A stretch of DNA of 64,000 nucleotides from Flavobacterium terrigena (lineage in GTDB: Bacteria; Bacteroidota; Bacteroidia; Flavobacteriales; Flavobacteriaceae). Numbering within the stretch: the first letter of the stretch is position 1; every line of letters begins with the position of its first letter. A program made the translations under genes and the position numbers. Shown here piece by piece: positions 16,601 to 25,560 of this stretch. Location of the stretch: positions 186,001-250,000 of the forward strand of contig NZ_FNYA01000004.1 of assembly GCF_900108955.1 (NCBI RefSeq), given 5' to 3'. Under the pieces are notes generated by a model, which did not search any database, had not been told where the DNA came from, and saw only the letters and a list, made by a program, of their open reading frames with translations.

Positions 16601-17026
16601 TTATTTGGCTATTTTTTTGAATCGCATCATTGGAACATCATCTTTGTTTAAAAATAGTTTGCCTTCATTGTCAATGTAATAATTGTTTACTTCTTTTATC
16701 ATTTTTAAGAAAACTTGTTCTCCACCGCCTTCGCAATATCTCATTGTTGTTGGAAAATTTTCATCAAATTTAATTTTCTGACCCTCTGAAGTGTATTTCG
16801 TTGCAAAACCATTGCAACCCGTTGTTCCACTAACTTCTTTACTTGTAGTGTTGAATGTAATTTGTGGTTTGTTTTCAGGAAATAAACCTTCAAAAGTAAT
16901 TCTTGGACCTGTTATGTATTCTAACTCCCAAGTTTCATTTGAAAGTACTGCTGTGCTTTTTAATGTTGTGCAACCGCTTAAAATTAGTGTTAATAAGCAA
17001 ATGAAAAGTTGTGTGTGTTTTTTCAT
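16601..17026 (-). CDS. META domain lipoprotein (HslJ-like)
   Basis: A 141-residue lipoprotein with lipobox LSGC (Cys 19). The META domain occupies nearly all the mature protein: TWELEYITGP, VSGTTGCNGF with the conserved GCNGF core, and TTMRYCEGGGEQVF. It is the first gene of the three-gene minus-strand lipoprotein cluster. The role is probably envelope maintenance; no enzyme motif is visible. Confidence 0.85.
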   Translation of the reverse strand: MKKHTQLFICLLTLILSGCTTLKSTAVLSNETWELEYITGPRITFEGLFPENKPQITFNTTSKEVSGTTGCNGFATKYTSEGQKIKFDENFPTTMRYCEGGGEQVFLKMIKEVNNYYIDNEGKLFLNKDDVPMMRFKKIAK

Positions 17027-17175
17027 ATTCTATATTATTAAAATTGATAAAAAATTTAACTAAAGGTAATAAAAATATTTAATTAAATAGAAATATAACA
17101 TTATTTGTAAGTTAAATATTATCTAAAATTGTAATATAGCTCTGTTGAAATTCTATTTTTTGTATATTTGATTTT

Positions 17176-17940
17176 ATGAAGAACTTTGTTGAAAATGAAT
17201 CGGTTGTTAGAAAAATATGGGGGAAAAGTGATACCATACTTTTTATTTTTGCAGGAGCTTCCGCAGAATTCGCACTTAATAAAGCTGTAGATTGGCTTTA
17301 TTTTACCGGTAAATTACCTTCAGATCCTTTAGGCCGACTTTTTTCTACTGTTCGATATGCTAGAAAAATTGTTTTTTCCTCATTAGATGATGCTAATAAT
17401 GCTATTGATACGATGCGAAAAATTCATTCGTCAGTTGAAAAAAATAGAGGAGATGTCATTCCAGATTGGGCTTACAGAGATGTTTTGTTTATGTTAATTC
17501 ATTATTCTATTGCGGCTTATGAATTGTTAGAGCAAAAATTAACTGATTCAGAAAAAGAAGAAGTTTACAATGTTTTTTATCGTGTTGGAATAAGAATGGG
17601 ATTGAAAGAATTGCCAGATAATTATATTGATTGGCTTCCAGTGAGAGAATCGCATTTAATGGAGAATTTACAGAAAAGTAATTTCACCATAGATTTATTC
17701 AAACAATACAGAAAACATCTTGGTGCGATGCGTTACAAAGTCTTGTTGGAAGGGCAGAAGTTAGTCGTGCCAAACCGAGTAAAAGAGTTGATGCATTTCA
17801 GTAATTTTTCACTAATTACACCACTCGTTCCGATTTATAAATTTAGTAAATTGATAAAAATGGACGGGTTTATTAAAATGATCTTACTTCCTTCGGATTA
17901 CAAATCGCAAATTGATGAGTTAGATATTCATAAAGATTAA
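17176..17940 (+). CDS. MpaB/DUF2236-like oxygenase family protein
   Basis: A 254-residue protein matching the MpaB/latex-clearing (DUF2236) family: an early FAGASAEFALNKAVDWLYFTGKLPSDPLGR segment, RLFSTVRYARKIVF, a helix pair with DWAYRDVLFMLIHYSIAAYELL, and LPVRESHL. Some family members bind heme b and act as oxygenases. The histidine in LIHYS could be a heme ligand, by analogy only. There is no signal peptide, so it is probably cytoplasmic. A TATATTTG at 17163-17170 resembles a -7 element but is very close to the ATG. Confidence 0.75.
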   Translation: MKNFVENESVVRKIWGKSDTILFIFAGASAEFALNKAVDWLYFTGKLPSDPLGRLFSTVRYARKIVFSSLDDANNAIDTMRKIHSSVEKNRGDVIPDWAYRDVLFMLIHYSIAAYELLEQKLTDSEKEEVYNVFYRVGIRMGLKELPDNYIDWLPVRESHLMENLQKSNFTIDLFKQYRKHLGAMRYKVLLEGQKLVVPNRVKELMHFSNFSLITPLVPIYKFSKLIKMDGFIKMILLPSDYKSQIDELDIHKD

Positions 17941-17941
17941 T

Positions 17942-20224
17942 TTATTTTTTAGGTTTCGAACTCATATAAAAAGTCAAATTACCTCCATTCACGATATCAC
18001 TGTGTTTGATAAATAAATTGGGTTGCACTTTTCCGTTAAGTATTACTTTTTGAACATAAATATTTTTATCGTTTTGATTTTTTACTTCAACTGTAAAGTT
18101 TTTTCCATTTTCTAAAGTCAAAATCGCATTATTTACTGATGGTGAACCAATGGCATATTCATCAGAACCTGGAGCAACTGGGTAAAATCCTAAAGAAGAA
18201 AAAATATACCAAGCACTCATTTGTCCGCAATCGTCATTTCCACCTAAACCATCTGGAGTAGGTTTGTATTGCATTTTCATGATTTTTCTAACTTGAGCTT
18301 GTGTTTTCCAAGATTCATTTGTCCAATTATAAAAATAAGCAACATGATGAGCAGGCTCGTTTCCGTGAACATAGCCACCTATAATTCCTTCACGAGTAAT
18401 ATCTTCGGTTTCTGCAAAGAAAGAATCTGGTAAATGCATTGAGAATAAAGTATCTAAACGCGATGAAAATTTATTTTTTCCACCCATTTTTTCAATTAAT
18501 TCTGTTGGATTATGAGGTACGAAAAAGCTGTAATTCCAACTATTTCCTTCAATAAAACCTTGACCATGAGTTGATAGCACATCAAAATTACTTTTGAAAG
18601 TTCCATCTGCTAATTTAGGTTGCATGAATCCAGTTTCAGCATTGAAGTTGTTCTTCCAGTTTGCAGAACGTTTTATAAATTCTTCATAAATATCTTGACG
18701 GTTTAATTTTTTGGCAATTTGCGCAATACACCAATCGTCATAAGCATATTCTAAAGTGTTTGAAACCGAAATACCACTTTTTTCTGCAGGAATAAATCCT
18801 AAATCCATGTAATTTCCAATTCCTTCATAATTTCTGTGTTTGGCTGTTGTGACACAAGCCTCTAAGGCCTCATTTGGATTACCTTTATAAACATCTTTTA
18901 TTATTGCATCAGCAATTACAGAAACACTATGATAACCGCTCATACACCAATTGTCGTTACCATAATGCGACCAAATTGGCAACATGTGTAAAGCACTTTG
19001 ATTGTAATGAGCCATCATCGATTTAATCATATCATTGTTGCGTGAAGGTTGAATAATATTGAAAAATGGATGCAATGCGCGATAGGTATCCCAAAGTGAA
19101 AACGTACCATAATTAGTGAAATCCTTAGCAGTGTGAATTCCTTGATCTAAACCTTTATATTGTCCGTTAATATCAGTGTAAACCGTCGGGTTTATAAAAG
19201 TGTGATACATGGCAGTATAGAAATTTACTTTTGTGTCTTCAGAAGCATTAATGACAATTTTATTTAATTCGGAATTCCATTGTTTTTGTGCATTTTCTTT
19301 TACTTTTTCGAAATTCCAATCTTTAATTTCAGCTTGCATATTTTCCAAAGCATTTTCTTGACTAACAGAAGATAAAGCGAATTTAATTTGAATTTTTTCT
19401 GCTTCATTTGTTTTAAAATCAAAATACATTCTGATATTTTTTCCAGCAATTTCTGGGAAGTTCTTAGATTCATCAAATTTTCTCCAAAAACCTCTATAGG
19501 GTTGTTTGTCATCGTAATTTTTTTGTCCGTAATTGATAAAAGGTTTTGAAAATGACATCGCAAAATAAACTGTTCTGGTTCGTGCCCAACCATTGGTTTG
19601 TCGGAAACCCGTTATTAAAGTATCATTCACCACTCGAACATACGTCCAAACGTTTTTCTCTTTGTAATTATAAATCCCGGACATTAAGTCTAATATAATA
19701 TGACTTTCATCAGATTTAGGAAAGGTGTATTGTTGCATTCCAACACGAGTTGTGGTAGTCATTTCAGCCAAAATGTTATCGTCATCTAATTTGACTTTGT
19801 AATAACCTGCTTCAGCTATTTCATTGGCATGAGAAAACGCAGAACGAAATCCACTTTTTGGATTAGAAGCTGTTCCAGGATTTAATTGCAATTTCCCTTG
19901 TGTTGGCATAATTAGAAAATCTCCCAAATCGGAATGTCCTGTTCCACTTAAATGTGTCTGACTAAAGCCTACAATTGTTTTGTCTTCATATCTATAACCT
20001 GCACAGTATTTGTAAACATCTCCATTATATTTCCCATTTAATTCATACGAAATAGTATCCGTTTCTGGACTTAATTGCACCGCTCCAAACGGAACAGTTG
20101 CTCCTGGATAGGTATGTCCCATTTTTTCTGTACCAATAATTGGTTTTACATATTTTACTAAATTTTGTTGCGCATTTGTGGTAAAATAGGATAGAAGTAA
20201 AAGTAGTGTTGAAAATTTTTTCAT
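17942..20224 (-). CDS. GH92 family glycoside hydrolase (alpha-mannosidase)
   Basis: A 760-residue exported enzyme with a signal peptide at 1-19 (…TTNAQ). The GH92 beta domain begins VKPIIGTEKMGHTYPGATVPFGAVQLSP. The (alpha/alpha)6 domain contains SLWDTYRALHPFFNI, NEPAHHVAYFYNW and the conserved GGNDDCGQMSAWYIFSSLGFYPVAPG at about 650-675. GH92 enzymes are Ca2+-dependent exo-alpha-mannosidases that act on glycoprotein N-glycans or yeast mannan. Length is normal for the family. No SusC/SusD pair is adjacent, so it is not in a complete polysaccharide utilisation locus in this window. Confidence 0.95.
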   Translation of the reverse strand: MKKFSTLLLLLSYFTTNAQQNLVKYVKPIIGTEKMGHTYPGATVPFGAVQLSPETDTISYELNGKYNGDVYKYCAGYRYEDKTIVGFSQTHLSGTGHSDLGDFLIMPTQGKLQLNPGTASNPKSGFRSAFSHANEIAEAGYYKVKLDDDNILAEMTTTTRVGMQQYTFPKSDESHIILDLMSGIYNYKEKNVWTYVRVVNDTLITGFRQTNGWARTRTVYFAMSFSKPFINYGQKNYDDKQPYRGFWRKFDESKNFPEIAGKNIRMYFDFKTNEAEKIQIKFALSSVSQENALENMQAEIKDWNFEKVKENAQKQWNSELNKIVINASEDTKVNFYTAMYHTFINPTVYTDINGQYKGLDQGIHTAKDFTNYGTFSLWDTYRALHPFFNIIQPSRNNDMIKSMMAHYNQSALHMLPIWSHYGNDNWCMSGYHSVSVIADAIIKDVYKGNPNEALEACVTTAKHRNYEGIGNYMDLGFIPAEKSGISVSNTLEYAYDDWCIAQIAKKLNRQDIYEEFIKRSANWKNNFNAETGFMQPKLADGTFKSNFDVLSTHGQGFIEGNSWNYSFFVPHNPTELIEKMGGKNKFSSRLDTLFSMHLPDSFFAETEDITREGIIGGYVHGNEPAHHVAYFYNWTNESWKTQAQVRKIMKMQYKPTPDGLGGNDDCGQMSAWYIFSSLGFYPVAPGSDEYAIGSPSVNNAILTLENGKNFTVEVKNQNDKNIYVQKVILNGKVQPNLFIKHSDIVNGGNLTFYMSSKPKK

Positions 20225-20450
20225 ATTAATTTTTCATAAAGATTTCTCGAATTCAAAAACGGAAAGATCTTGTAATTATTAATTAGTTTAAGGCTTTAAT
20301 ATCAATAAGGTAAATTTAGAATTAAATATAACAAGGACAAAATCCATAAAGGCTTAAAAAAATAATTATATAAATAATAGCAATAATGTTGTAACAGACT
20401 TCCAAGACTTAAAACCTAATTTCGTATCTAACAATTTAAATAATTTAGTT

Positions 20451-20870
20451 ATGAAAAATTTAAGAATAGTATTAGGTTTAGTATGCATCGGATTATTTAC
20501 AATATCTTGTAATAACGATGATAGTAATGAAGGTGAAACATTAGCACCTTTAGTAGGAAAATGGAGTATTAGTAAAGTTGGTACAACATCTGGAGGAACT
20601 GAAACTTTAATCGATGCACCACAAAATCAAGCGGGTTGTAGTAAAGATTATATGGAACTTAAAATAGATAACACAGTAATTGAAGGAAATTATGATTCAA
20701 CTATTGATCCTTGTGCTTTGTTTACTGATACTGGGATTTATTCACGTTCTCATAATGATTTAACAAAAGTTGTTGATGGTGTAACAACTGTTCAAGACAT
20801 TGTAAATCTTACATTACACGAATTAAAATTAAAAGATGCAAGTGGTAACATTGAAGTTTATATCAGATAA
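20451..20870 (+). CDS. Lipocalin-like lipoprotein
   Basis: A 139-residue lipoprotein (lipobox TISC, Cys 20, followed by NNDDSNEGE). The mature part begins LVGKWSISKVG, the typical start of lipocalin-like domains in Bacteroidetes. Two later cysteines may form a disulfide. It is expected to be anchored in the outer membrane; the ligand is unknown. It ends at a shared terminator hairpin (20892-20933). Confidence 0.75.
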   Translation: MKNLRIVLGLVCIGLFTISCNNDDSNEGETLAPLVGKWSISKVGTTSGGTETLIDAPQNQAGCSKDYMELKIDNTVIEGNYDSTIDPCALFTDTGIYSRSHNDLTKVVDGVTTVQDIVNLTLHELKLKDASGNIEVYIR

Positions 20871-20891
20871 ATATCTGAAACTTTTAGAACG

Positions 20892-20933
20892 AAAAAAACG
20901 GAAACAGCTTATACATGTTGTTCCCGTTTTTTT
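20892..20933. terminator. Bidirectional terminator
   Basis: Arms 20892-20908 and 20917-20933 pair over 17 positions with one mismatch and one G-T pair. They are flanked by an A-run on the left and a T-run on the right, so the hairpin can end transcripts from both the plus-strand lipocalin gene and the minus-strand DUF1801 gene. Confidence 0.75.
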
Positions 20934-20941
20934 ATTTTCTT

Positions 20942-21376
20942 TTAGTTCTCAGGATATTTTGAATGGATAAAATTAATCGTTTCTTTCATGAGGTTTTTTA
21001 AAACATCTAAATTAATGTCTGATAGTTTTTTGACATAAATACAGGATTTACCCATTTTAAATTTGCCTAAATCTTCTAAAAGATATTTGTGTTCTTCATT
21101 CCCAGTAAATACATAAAGAGAAATTGCCGCTTTTCGTGGTGAGAAACCAGCCAAAGGCATATCGCCTTCTTGTTTGCTTCTTTCCGATTTATAGTGATAA
21201 CTTCCGAATCCGATAATAGATGGCCCCCACATTTTTGGTTCAAATCCGGTGACATCTTGCATTAGTTTTAGTAATTCAAAACTGTCTTTTCGTTTTTGTT
21301 CCGAATCTGCAAATAAATTGATGAAATCAGGAACATCCGCGTTAGTTTCTTTTGTTTTTATGGTTGATTTTGACAT
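20942..21376 (-). CDS. DUF1801 domain protein
   Basis: A 144-residue protein with the DUF1801 pattern: DSFELLKLMQDVTGFEPKMWGPSIIGFGSYHYKSERSKQEGDMP at about 30-75, then FSPRKAAISLYVF, and a C-terminal KMGKSCIYVKKLSDINLDVL. The fold is related to YdhG/frataxin-like proteins. The function is not established. It lies 2 bp after the YdeI-family gene, which also carries a DUF1801-type fold, so the pair forms an operon of related proteins. Confidence 0.85.
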   Translation of the reverse strand: MSKSTIKTKETNADVPDFINLFADSEQKRKDSFELLKLMQDVTGFEPKMWGPSIIGFGSYHYKSERSKQEGDMPLAGFSPRKAAISLYVFTGNEEHKYLLEDLGKFKMGKSCIYVKKLSDINLDVLKNLMKETINFIHSKYPEN

Positions 21377-21378
21377 GA

Positions 21379-21939
21379 TTATTTGTATTTATCATTTAGA
21401 CCAATTCCGTGTAAAATCATAGGTTTTATTTTCTCCACACGTTTTAGTTTCGTAGCATCTTGCTTGGCTTCGTTGATATAAATAATATATTCTTTCTGCT
21501 TTCCCGGTGTTAGTTTTTCGAATGAAGCTTTTAAGGACTTATCGTTTTTCAATTCATTTTCTAATACTTCTGCCACTGGAATAGCTACAAATTTTTCTGG
21601 TTGAATTTTCAAGCCTTTTTTCTCAACTTCAATGGCTTCATAAATGTATTCTGAAATTTTCTTTTCGTCAATTTCAGCAATAGAAGTAAGGCGCCATTGT
21701 CTTGCCGATTTGGTTTTACCTTCTTGTGCATTTACTAAAACATTGTAATTATCTTCCAGAAATACGCCATTAAAAAACCAAATAGTAAAAAAGTTTTTAA
21801 AACCGCCGTAACTCACCACGTTTTTCCCGTTATAGGTAAAAACTTCAGCTCCCCATTTTATGGTTTTTTCTAAAGGAAGTTTGTTAATAATGGAGGCCAC
21901 AAGTTCCAGTTCTTCCGTCCATTGAGTATTGTTTTGCAT
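21379..21939 (-). CDS. YdeI/OmpD-associated family protein
   Basis: A 186-residue protein. The N-terminal DUF1801-like domain contains KTIKWGAEVFTYNGKNVVSYGGFKNFFTIWFFNG. The C-terminal YdeI-type helical region has LTPGKQKEYIIYINEAKQDATKLKRVEKI. It is annotated in relatives as a bacteriocin-protection or OmpD-associated family protein, but the molecular function is uncertain. It sits between a DUF2059 gene (6-bp gap) and a DUF1801 gene (2-bp gap) on the minus strand. Confidence 0.85.
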   Translation of the reverse strand: MQNNTQWTEELELVASIINKLPLEKTIKWGAEVFTYNGKNVVSYGGFKNFFTIWFFNGVFLEDNYNVLVNAQEGKTKSARQWRLTSIAEIDEKKISEYIYEAIEVEKKGLKIQPEKFVAIPVAEVLENELKNDKSLKASFEKLTPGKQKEYIIYINEAKQDATKLKRVEKIKPMILHGIGLNDKYK

Positions 21940-21945
21940 GGAAAT

Positions 21946-22440
21946 TTATTTTTTCAATTGTTGCACAAAATTTTCTTTAATTTCTTCACCCGCTTTTAAA
22001 GACTGAAGCATTAAGATTGGGAATTTTTCAGCCATTTTTTGTCCAGCTGATGATTTATAAAATCGAATAAGTTGATTGATTTCTTTTAACGTAAATTGCT
22101 TTCTATAAATCCAAATAATGGCATTGTTTAACCATTTTTTGCCGTTTCCAGTTTTGAAAAAAGCTTCAATTTTATCTAATTCTTCCGTTGGAGCGTTTTC
22201 TTTACTTCTTTCTTCGGCAATTTTAAATTCGATAGCTTCGTTAATATTAAATCCGCCTTTTAAACTTCTTAATTTTTCTATTCTTTTCGAAAGTTTATCG
22301 TTTGGAACTAATGTCGTATCCAACTTAAATTCTTTCATTTCTAAGGCTATTTTCTCAAAAATTGGCACAGAAGTTTTATCGTTTTGAGCATGACTCGAAA
22401 TTACAAAACAAATAAAAAGTAGGATAGTGGTTTTTTTCAT
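21946..22440 (-). CDS. DUF2059-type exported protein
   Basis: A 164-residue protein with a signal peptide (MKKTTILLFICFVISSHAQ). The C-terminal half (about 100-155) fits DUF2059: YRKQFTLKEINQLIRFYKSSAGQKMAEKFPILM. DUF2059 proteins are small secreted helical proteins of unknown role. It is the first gene of a three-gene minus-strand unit with the YdeI and DUF1801 genes. Confidence 0.75.
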   Translation of the reverse strand: MKKTTILLFICFVISSHAQNDKTSVPIFEKIALEMKEFKLDTTLVPNDKLSKRIEKLRSLKGGFNINEAIEFKIAEERSKENAPTEELDKIEAFFKTGNGKKWLNNAIIWIYRKQFTLKEINQLIRFYKSSAGQKMAEKFPILMLQSLKAGEEIKENFVQQLKK

Positions 22441-22541
22441 GATGACATATTTATAATTTTAAAATCACTGAAAGCAAGGAGATTTTTAGAAGTAAGTTTT
22501 CAAATACAATTATTTAATATTTTTCTTATCGTAAATATAAA

Positions 22542-22575
22542 AAAATTCCCCAATTATCGCTAATTGAGGAATTTT
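22542..22575 (-). terminator. Intrinsic terminator of the DUF6624 gene
   Basis: A hairpin with arms around TCGC (about 15 positions with one mismatch), followed on the minus strand by a T-run (22539-22545). It sits 8 bases after the stop of the gene at 22584-23561. Its core (22548-22569) is the reverse complement, with one difference, of the hairpin at 23663-23684. Confidence 0.8.
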
Positions 22576-22583
22576 AATAAAAG

Positions 22584-23561
22584 TTATTTTTTTTGTTTTG
22601 CTTCGTATTCAGGAAGTTTTAATTTGTATTCTTCAACATTCCAAGTTATTTTCCAAAGTGCCACATATTCTTGAATAGTGCCTAAACCAACTTCAGCTCG
22701 TCTTTTGTCAACATTTTCAGGATCTGCTAATGGTAAAATATAAAATTCTCCTGTTTCTTTGTCTCTACCGATTTGACTACCATAAATTTGTTTTTCTCCT
22801 TTTCTTAAAGCTACTCTGTCTTCTAATAATGCCAAACTACTAGAATTGGCATTGCCTTTTTTTACAGCTTCTTTCATCATTGGCAAATACTTTTCTTGCG
22901 TCTTAATATCTGCATGTTGAATGACTAAAAACAATGTTGAATTACCTTGGCTTCCAATCACATCTTGACCTAACCAACCGCGCTCATCTAATATTTTGGT
23001 TATTTTTATTAAGTTAATAGAATCTTGCTTTGCGATAACTTTCCAATGTGCTTTCAATTCATTAGATTCTCTACCGTATTTTTCTTCTAAACCTTTAATT
23101 TGCATTCTGTAATCTTGATCTTCTTGATAAATAGTGTCAAGTTTAGCTACAAGTTTTTTATCTAATTTTGCTTCAGCTTTTTCTTTGTTATCTTTCACTT
23201 TTTTAATTACTTTTTTCCAACGTTTGTCTTTATAAAGTGAAATTAAGTCAGTATCCTTTGTTATATGATCGATATTCGTATAATTACCTTTTTCAACAAT
23301 ATTAAATAATTGAACAAAAGCTAAATCTTTTTCATTTGCTAAAGCCCAAGAACAAGCTGCGTTATATCTAGCATTTACACTTGCTTTTTTATCATTCACT
23401 TCAAAAGCTTCAGAAAATTTTTCACCAGCTTTATGATAGTCTTTACTATCGTAAAAACTCATAGCTTCATTAACTAATTCATTGTATTTTTTAAAATCTT
23501 GACCAAATGTGTTACTACTTGATATTAGGATTAGTAGGGTAATAAAAAAAGTTTTTTTCAT
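22584..23561 (-). CDS. DUF6624 protein with TPR-like N-terminus
   Basis: A 325-residue exported protein (signal peptide 1-20, …NTFGQ). The N-terminal region, about 25-95, has TPR-type helices: AMSFYDSKDYHKAGEKFSEAF and ASVNARYNAACSWALAN. A charged coiled region (about 115-160) follows, then DUF6624 (about 160-300) with GWLGQDVIGSQGNSTLFLVIQHAD, YLPMMKEAVKKG and LALLEDRVALRKGEKQIYGSQI. The function of DUF6624 is unknown; the conserved histidine and Gln-rich motifs suggest an enzyme-like fold. The gene is flanked by near-identical hairpins in inverted orientation. A diverged relative lies at 38909-39784. Confidence 0.82.
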   Translation of the reverse strand: MKKTFFITLLILISSSNTFGQDFKKYNELVNEAMSFYDSKDYHKAGEKFSEAFEVNDKKASVNARYNAACSWALANEKDLAFVQLFNIVEKGNYTNIDHITKDTDLISLYKDKRWKKVIKKVKDNKEKAEAKLDKKLVAKLDTIYQEDQDYRMQIKGLEEKYGRESNELKAHWKVIAKQDSINLIKITKILDERGWLGQDVIGSQGNSTLFLVIQHADIKTQEKYLPMMKEAVKKGNANSSSLALLEDRVALRKGEKQIYGSQIGRDKETGEFYILPLADPENVDKRRAEVGLGTIQEYVALWKITWNVEEYKLKLPEYEAKQKK

Positions 23562-23656
23562 TTTTAAGTAAGATTAATTGTGTTAAATAATTAAATTCAA
23601 GTCAAAAATAATAAATTAAAATTCAGTATTCCTTGTTTTTTAGAAAGTATTATAAA

Positions 23657-23690
23657 AAAAATCCTCAATTAGCGATAATTGAGGATTTTT
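23657..23690. terminator. Intrinsic terminator after the nucleoid-associated protein gene
   Basis: A perfect 15-bp stem with loop GCGA, flanked by A- and T-runs, 19 bases beyond the minus-strand stop of the gene at 23709. It could work in either direction. Confidence 0.85.
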
Positions 23691-23708
23691 ATATTTTGTT
23701 TAATCTGA

Positions 23709-24767
23709 TTAAGATTTTTGTTCTTTGTTGAAGTAAACCAAGTAATAATACATTTGTTTTTCTTCGTCCCAACCTTTTTCTACAAATTTTTCAGCGCTTT
23801 CAGGGTTAATGAAATCTAATCTAATTTGTATGTTGGTATCTAATTCAATTGTGTTCTTTAATTTTCTACGAACATCCGTTACGGCTGCATTCGCAATTGG
23901 AAAACTTGAAACATCTTCGATACTATATTTTGCACCTTTGTCGACTTTATAATTTTTAAATTCTGGAATCAAATCTGGATTATTGATTACGTCGTTTAAG
24001 AAAGCAGTTTCTTCAAATTCGTCATTTTTAGCAAAGTGATTTACAGCTCTGTTCATAAACAAAACTTCTTCTTTTTTGTCTTCTGCTGGTAAAACCACTT
24101 CTTTAGCGAAATCTTTACAAAATTGTAAGTATTTTTTAGTCATAAACGTTTCATCTTGAAACACATCTACACTTAAAAAATGCTCTAACCAGTAACGCGC
24201 ATCATATCTGTTGCTATCAACAGTTAAGATTTTATAACCTTCTTCTTTTTTGTAATTGAAAATTAAACAACCTTTATCTAACTTGTTTAAGTTGATTCCG
24301 TCTTGTAAAATCATTTCTAAATTACTTCCGTTTTCTTGAAATTGTAAAAAATCGGTTTTGATTTCACTTTTGAAAACACCAATCGCATCTACCACATTAT
24401 TATCGATAGAAACGTTCGTTAAATAAGCAATATAAACTTCTCCACTTTTAATGTGCGGATGATTTGATTGCTCAAATAAATGCTGTGTAATTTTTTTTGA
24501 AACGTTATGAATTTCGCTTGGTTTGTTGAAAATTTCCGTCGCTAAATTGAACATTTCATTGTATTCTAAGTCTACATCATGTGCAAACTGATAGTAGTTT
24601 TCTTCTTTTTCACGAAAAGCCTTGAAGAAATATTCCTTTAAAATTGGCATAATTTCATCATTCAACGAATACGGATTTTCAGAAAGAAAAATTTGTTCTT
24701 CTTTGTTTTTATTACCAACTCGGTGTATAGAAAGGTTTTCTACGTGTGTATTAAATAAGTTTATCAT
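23709..24767 (-). CDS. Nucleoid-associated protein, NdpA/YejK family
   Basis: A 352-residue cytoplasmic protein with features of the NdpA family: an N-terminal VENLSIHRVGNK, HLFEQSNHPHIKSGEVYIAYLTN at about 94-116, DAIGVFKSEIKTDFLQF, GCLIFNYKKEEGYKILTVD, and YWLEHFLSVD. Family members bind DNA and associate with the nucleoid. Length is normal. An inverted repeat with 14-bp arms (24791-24862) lies just upstream. Confidence 0.85.
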   Translation of the reverse strand: MINLFNTHVENLSIHRVGNKNKEEQIFLSENPYSLNDEIMPILKEYFFKAFREKEENYYQFAHDVDLEYNEMFNLATEIFNKPSEIHNVSKKITQHLFEQSNHPHIKSGEVYIAYLTNVSIDNNVVDAIGVFKSEIKTDFLQFQENGSNLEMILQDGINLNKLDKGCLIFNYKKEEGYKILTVDSNRYDARYWLEHFLSVDVFQDETFMTKKYLQFCKDFAKEVVLPAEDKKEEVLFMNRAVNHFAKNDEFEETAFLNDVINNPDLIPEFKNYKVDKGAKYSIEDVSSFPIANAAVTDVRRKLKNTIELDTNIQIRLDFINPESAEKFVEKGWDEEKQMYYYLVYFNKEQKS

Positions 24768-24790
24768 AGTTAATTTGTCAATCAGCCAAT

Positions 24791-24862
24791 TTTAATTAGC
24801 CAATTATTAGTATTTTATTTTAAGATTGGCGTACTGCCACATTATTCTATTGGCTAATTAAA
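24791..24862. repeat. 14-bp inverted repeat with 44-base spacer
   Basis: Arms 24791-24804 and 24849-24862 are perfect reverse complements (core TTAGCCAAT / ATTGGCTAA). The right arm ends at the base before the stop codon of the pRiA4b-family gene, and the left arm lies 23 bases upstream of the nucleoid-protein ATG. A shorter copy of the core (GCCAAT) occurs at 24784-24789. It may be an operator or an mRNA hairpin. Confidence 0.65.
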
Positions 24863-25414
24863 TTAGTTCCAATTTTCTTCAAATCCCATATCTTCGAAAC
24901 TGTCGTCGCCATCAAACATATCTAAATCATCTTGGTCTAAATCGTCTTCGAAGTCGTTAAATAAGTTTTCGTTTTCTAAATCGCCACCTCTAAAACCACT
25001 TGTTGTAGCTTCTTCTGGTAAAACTCCGTGAGAGAATAATAAGGCTGGATAAATAACTTCTTCTTTATTTTCTTCAATAGCAGCTAATTCTACGAAAAAT
25101 GTCCACATCGAAAATAAATCGTAAACGTAAACTAATTTGGTATTTTGTTCGTGGACTAAATCGTCTAATTTATATTCGGCCATTGTTTTTATTTCACCAG
25201 GAATATCTCCTGTGTCAAACATCGGAATCCCATCTTCTTCATGCCAAGCCCAATCGTCTCCACAAGTATAAAAAGCACCAACTTCGGTACCATCAAAACC
25301 AAAAGCATTGACTAAAGCGTTGTGTAAATCTTCCAAAGAGTCTTTCGCTTCAATAGCAATATCTCTAAAAATATCCTCTTCGTTGTCTAAAATGGCTCTA
25401 AACTTATAAATCAT
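24863..25414 (-). CDS. Plasmid pRiA4b ORF-3 family protein
   Basis: A 183-residue acidic protein. The N-terminus YKFRAILDNEEDIFRDIAIEAKDSLEDLHNALVNAFGF and GDDWAWHEEDGIP fit the pRiA4b ORF-3 / IS1096-TnpR-like family. The C-terminal tail from about residue 150 is almost entirely Asp/Glu-rich. Despite the family name, no transposon ends are visible here, and in Flavobacteria this appears to be a chromosomal gene of unknown function. Confidence 0.8.
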   Translation of the reverse strand: MIYKFRAILDNEEDIFRDIAIEAKDSLEDLHNALVNAFGFDGTEVGAFYTCGDDWAWHEEDGIPMFDTGDIPGEIKTMAEYKLDDLVHEQNTKLVYVYDLFSMWTFFVELAAIEENKEEVIYPALLFSHGVLPEEATTSGFRGGDLENENLFNDFEDDLDQDDLDMFDGDDSFEDMGFEENWN

Positions 25415-25560
25415 AATATGTAATTTTAAAAGGCAAAAGTAAGCAATATTTGAACTATTTTTTACTCAAAAATGCGATTGTTAATAAATAGTTTCTAGGA
25501 AATAGAATTGAAAAATTTCGTAATTTTCTGTTATTTTTTAAAGTACTAAAAATTAAAAAA

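Noticed and set aside
17163..17170. TATATTTG as promoter of the MpaB-like gene
   Set aside because: It lies only 5 bp before the ATG, leaving almost no leader, and the upstream TTG spacing is about 15, so it was not annotated as a promoter.
24863..25414. IS or plasmid remnant because of the pRiA4b/IS1096 family name
   Set aside because: No transposase, terminal inverted repeats or target duplications are visible, and the neighbouring genes look chromosomal.
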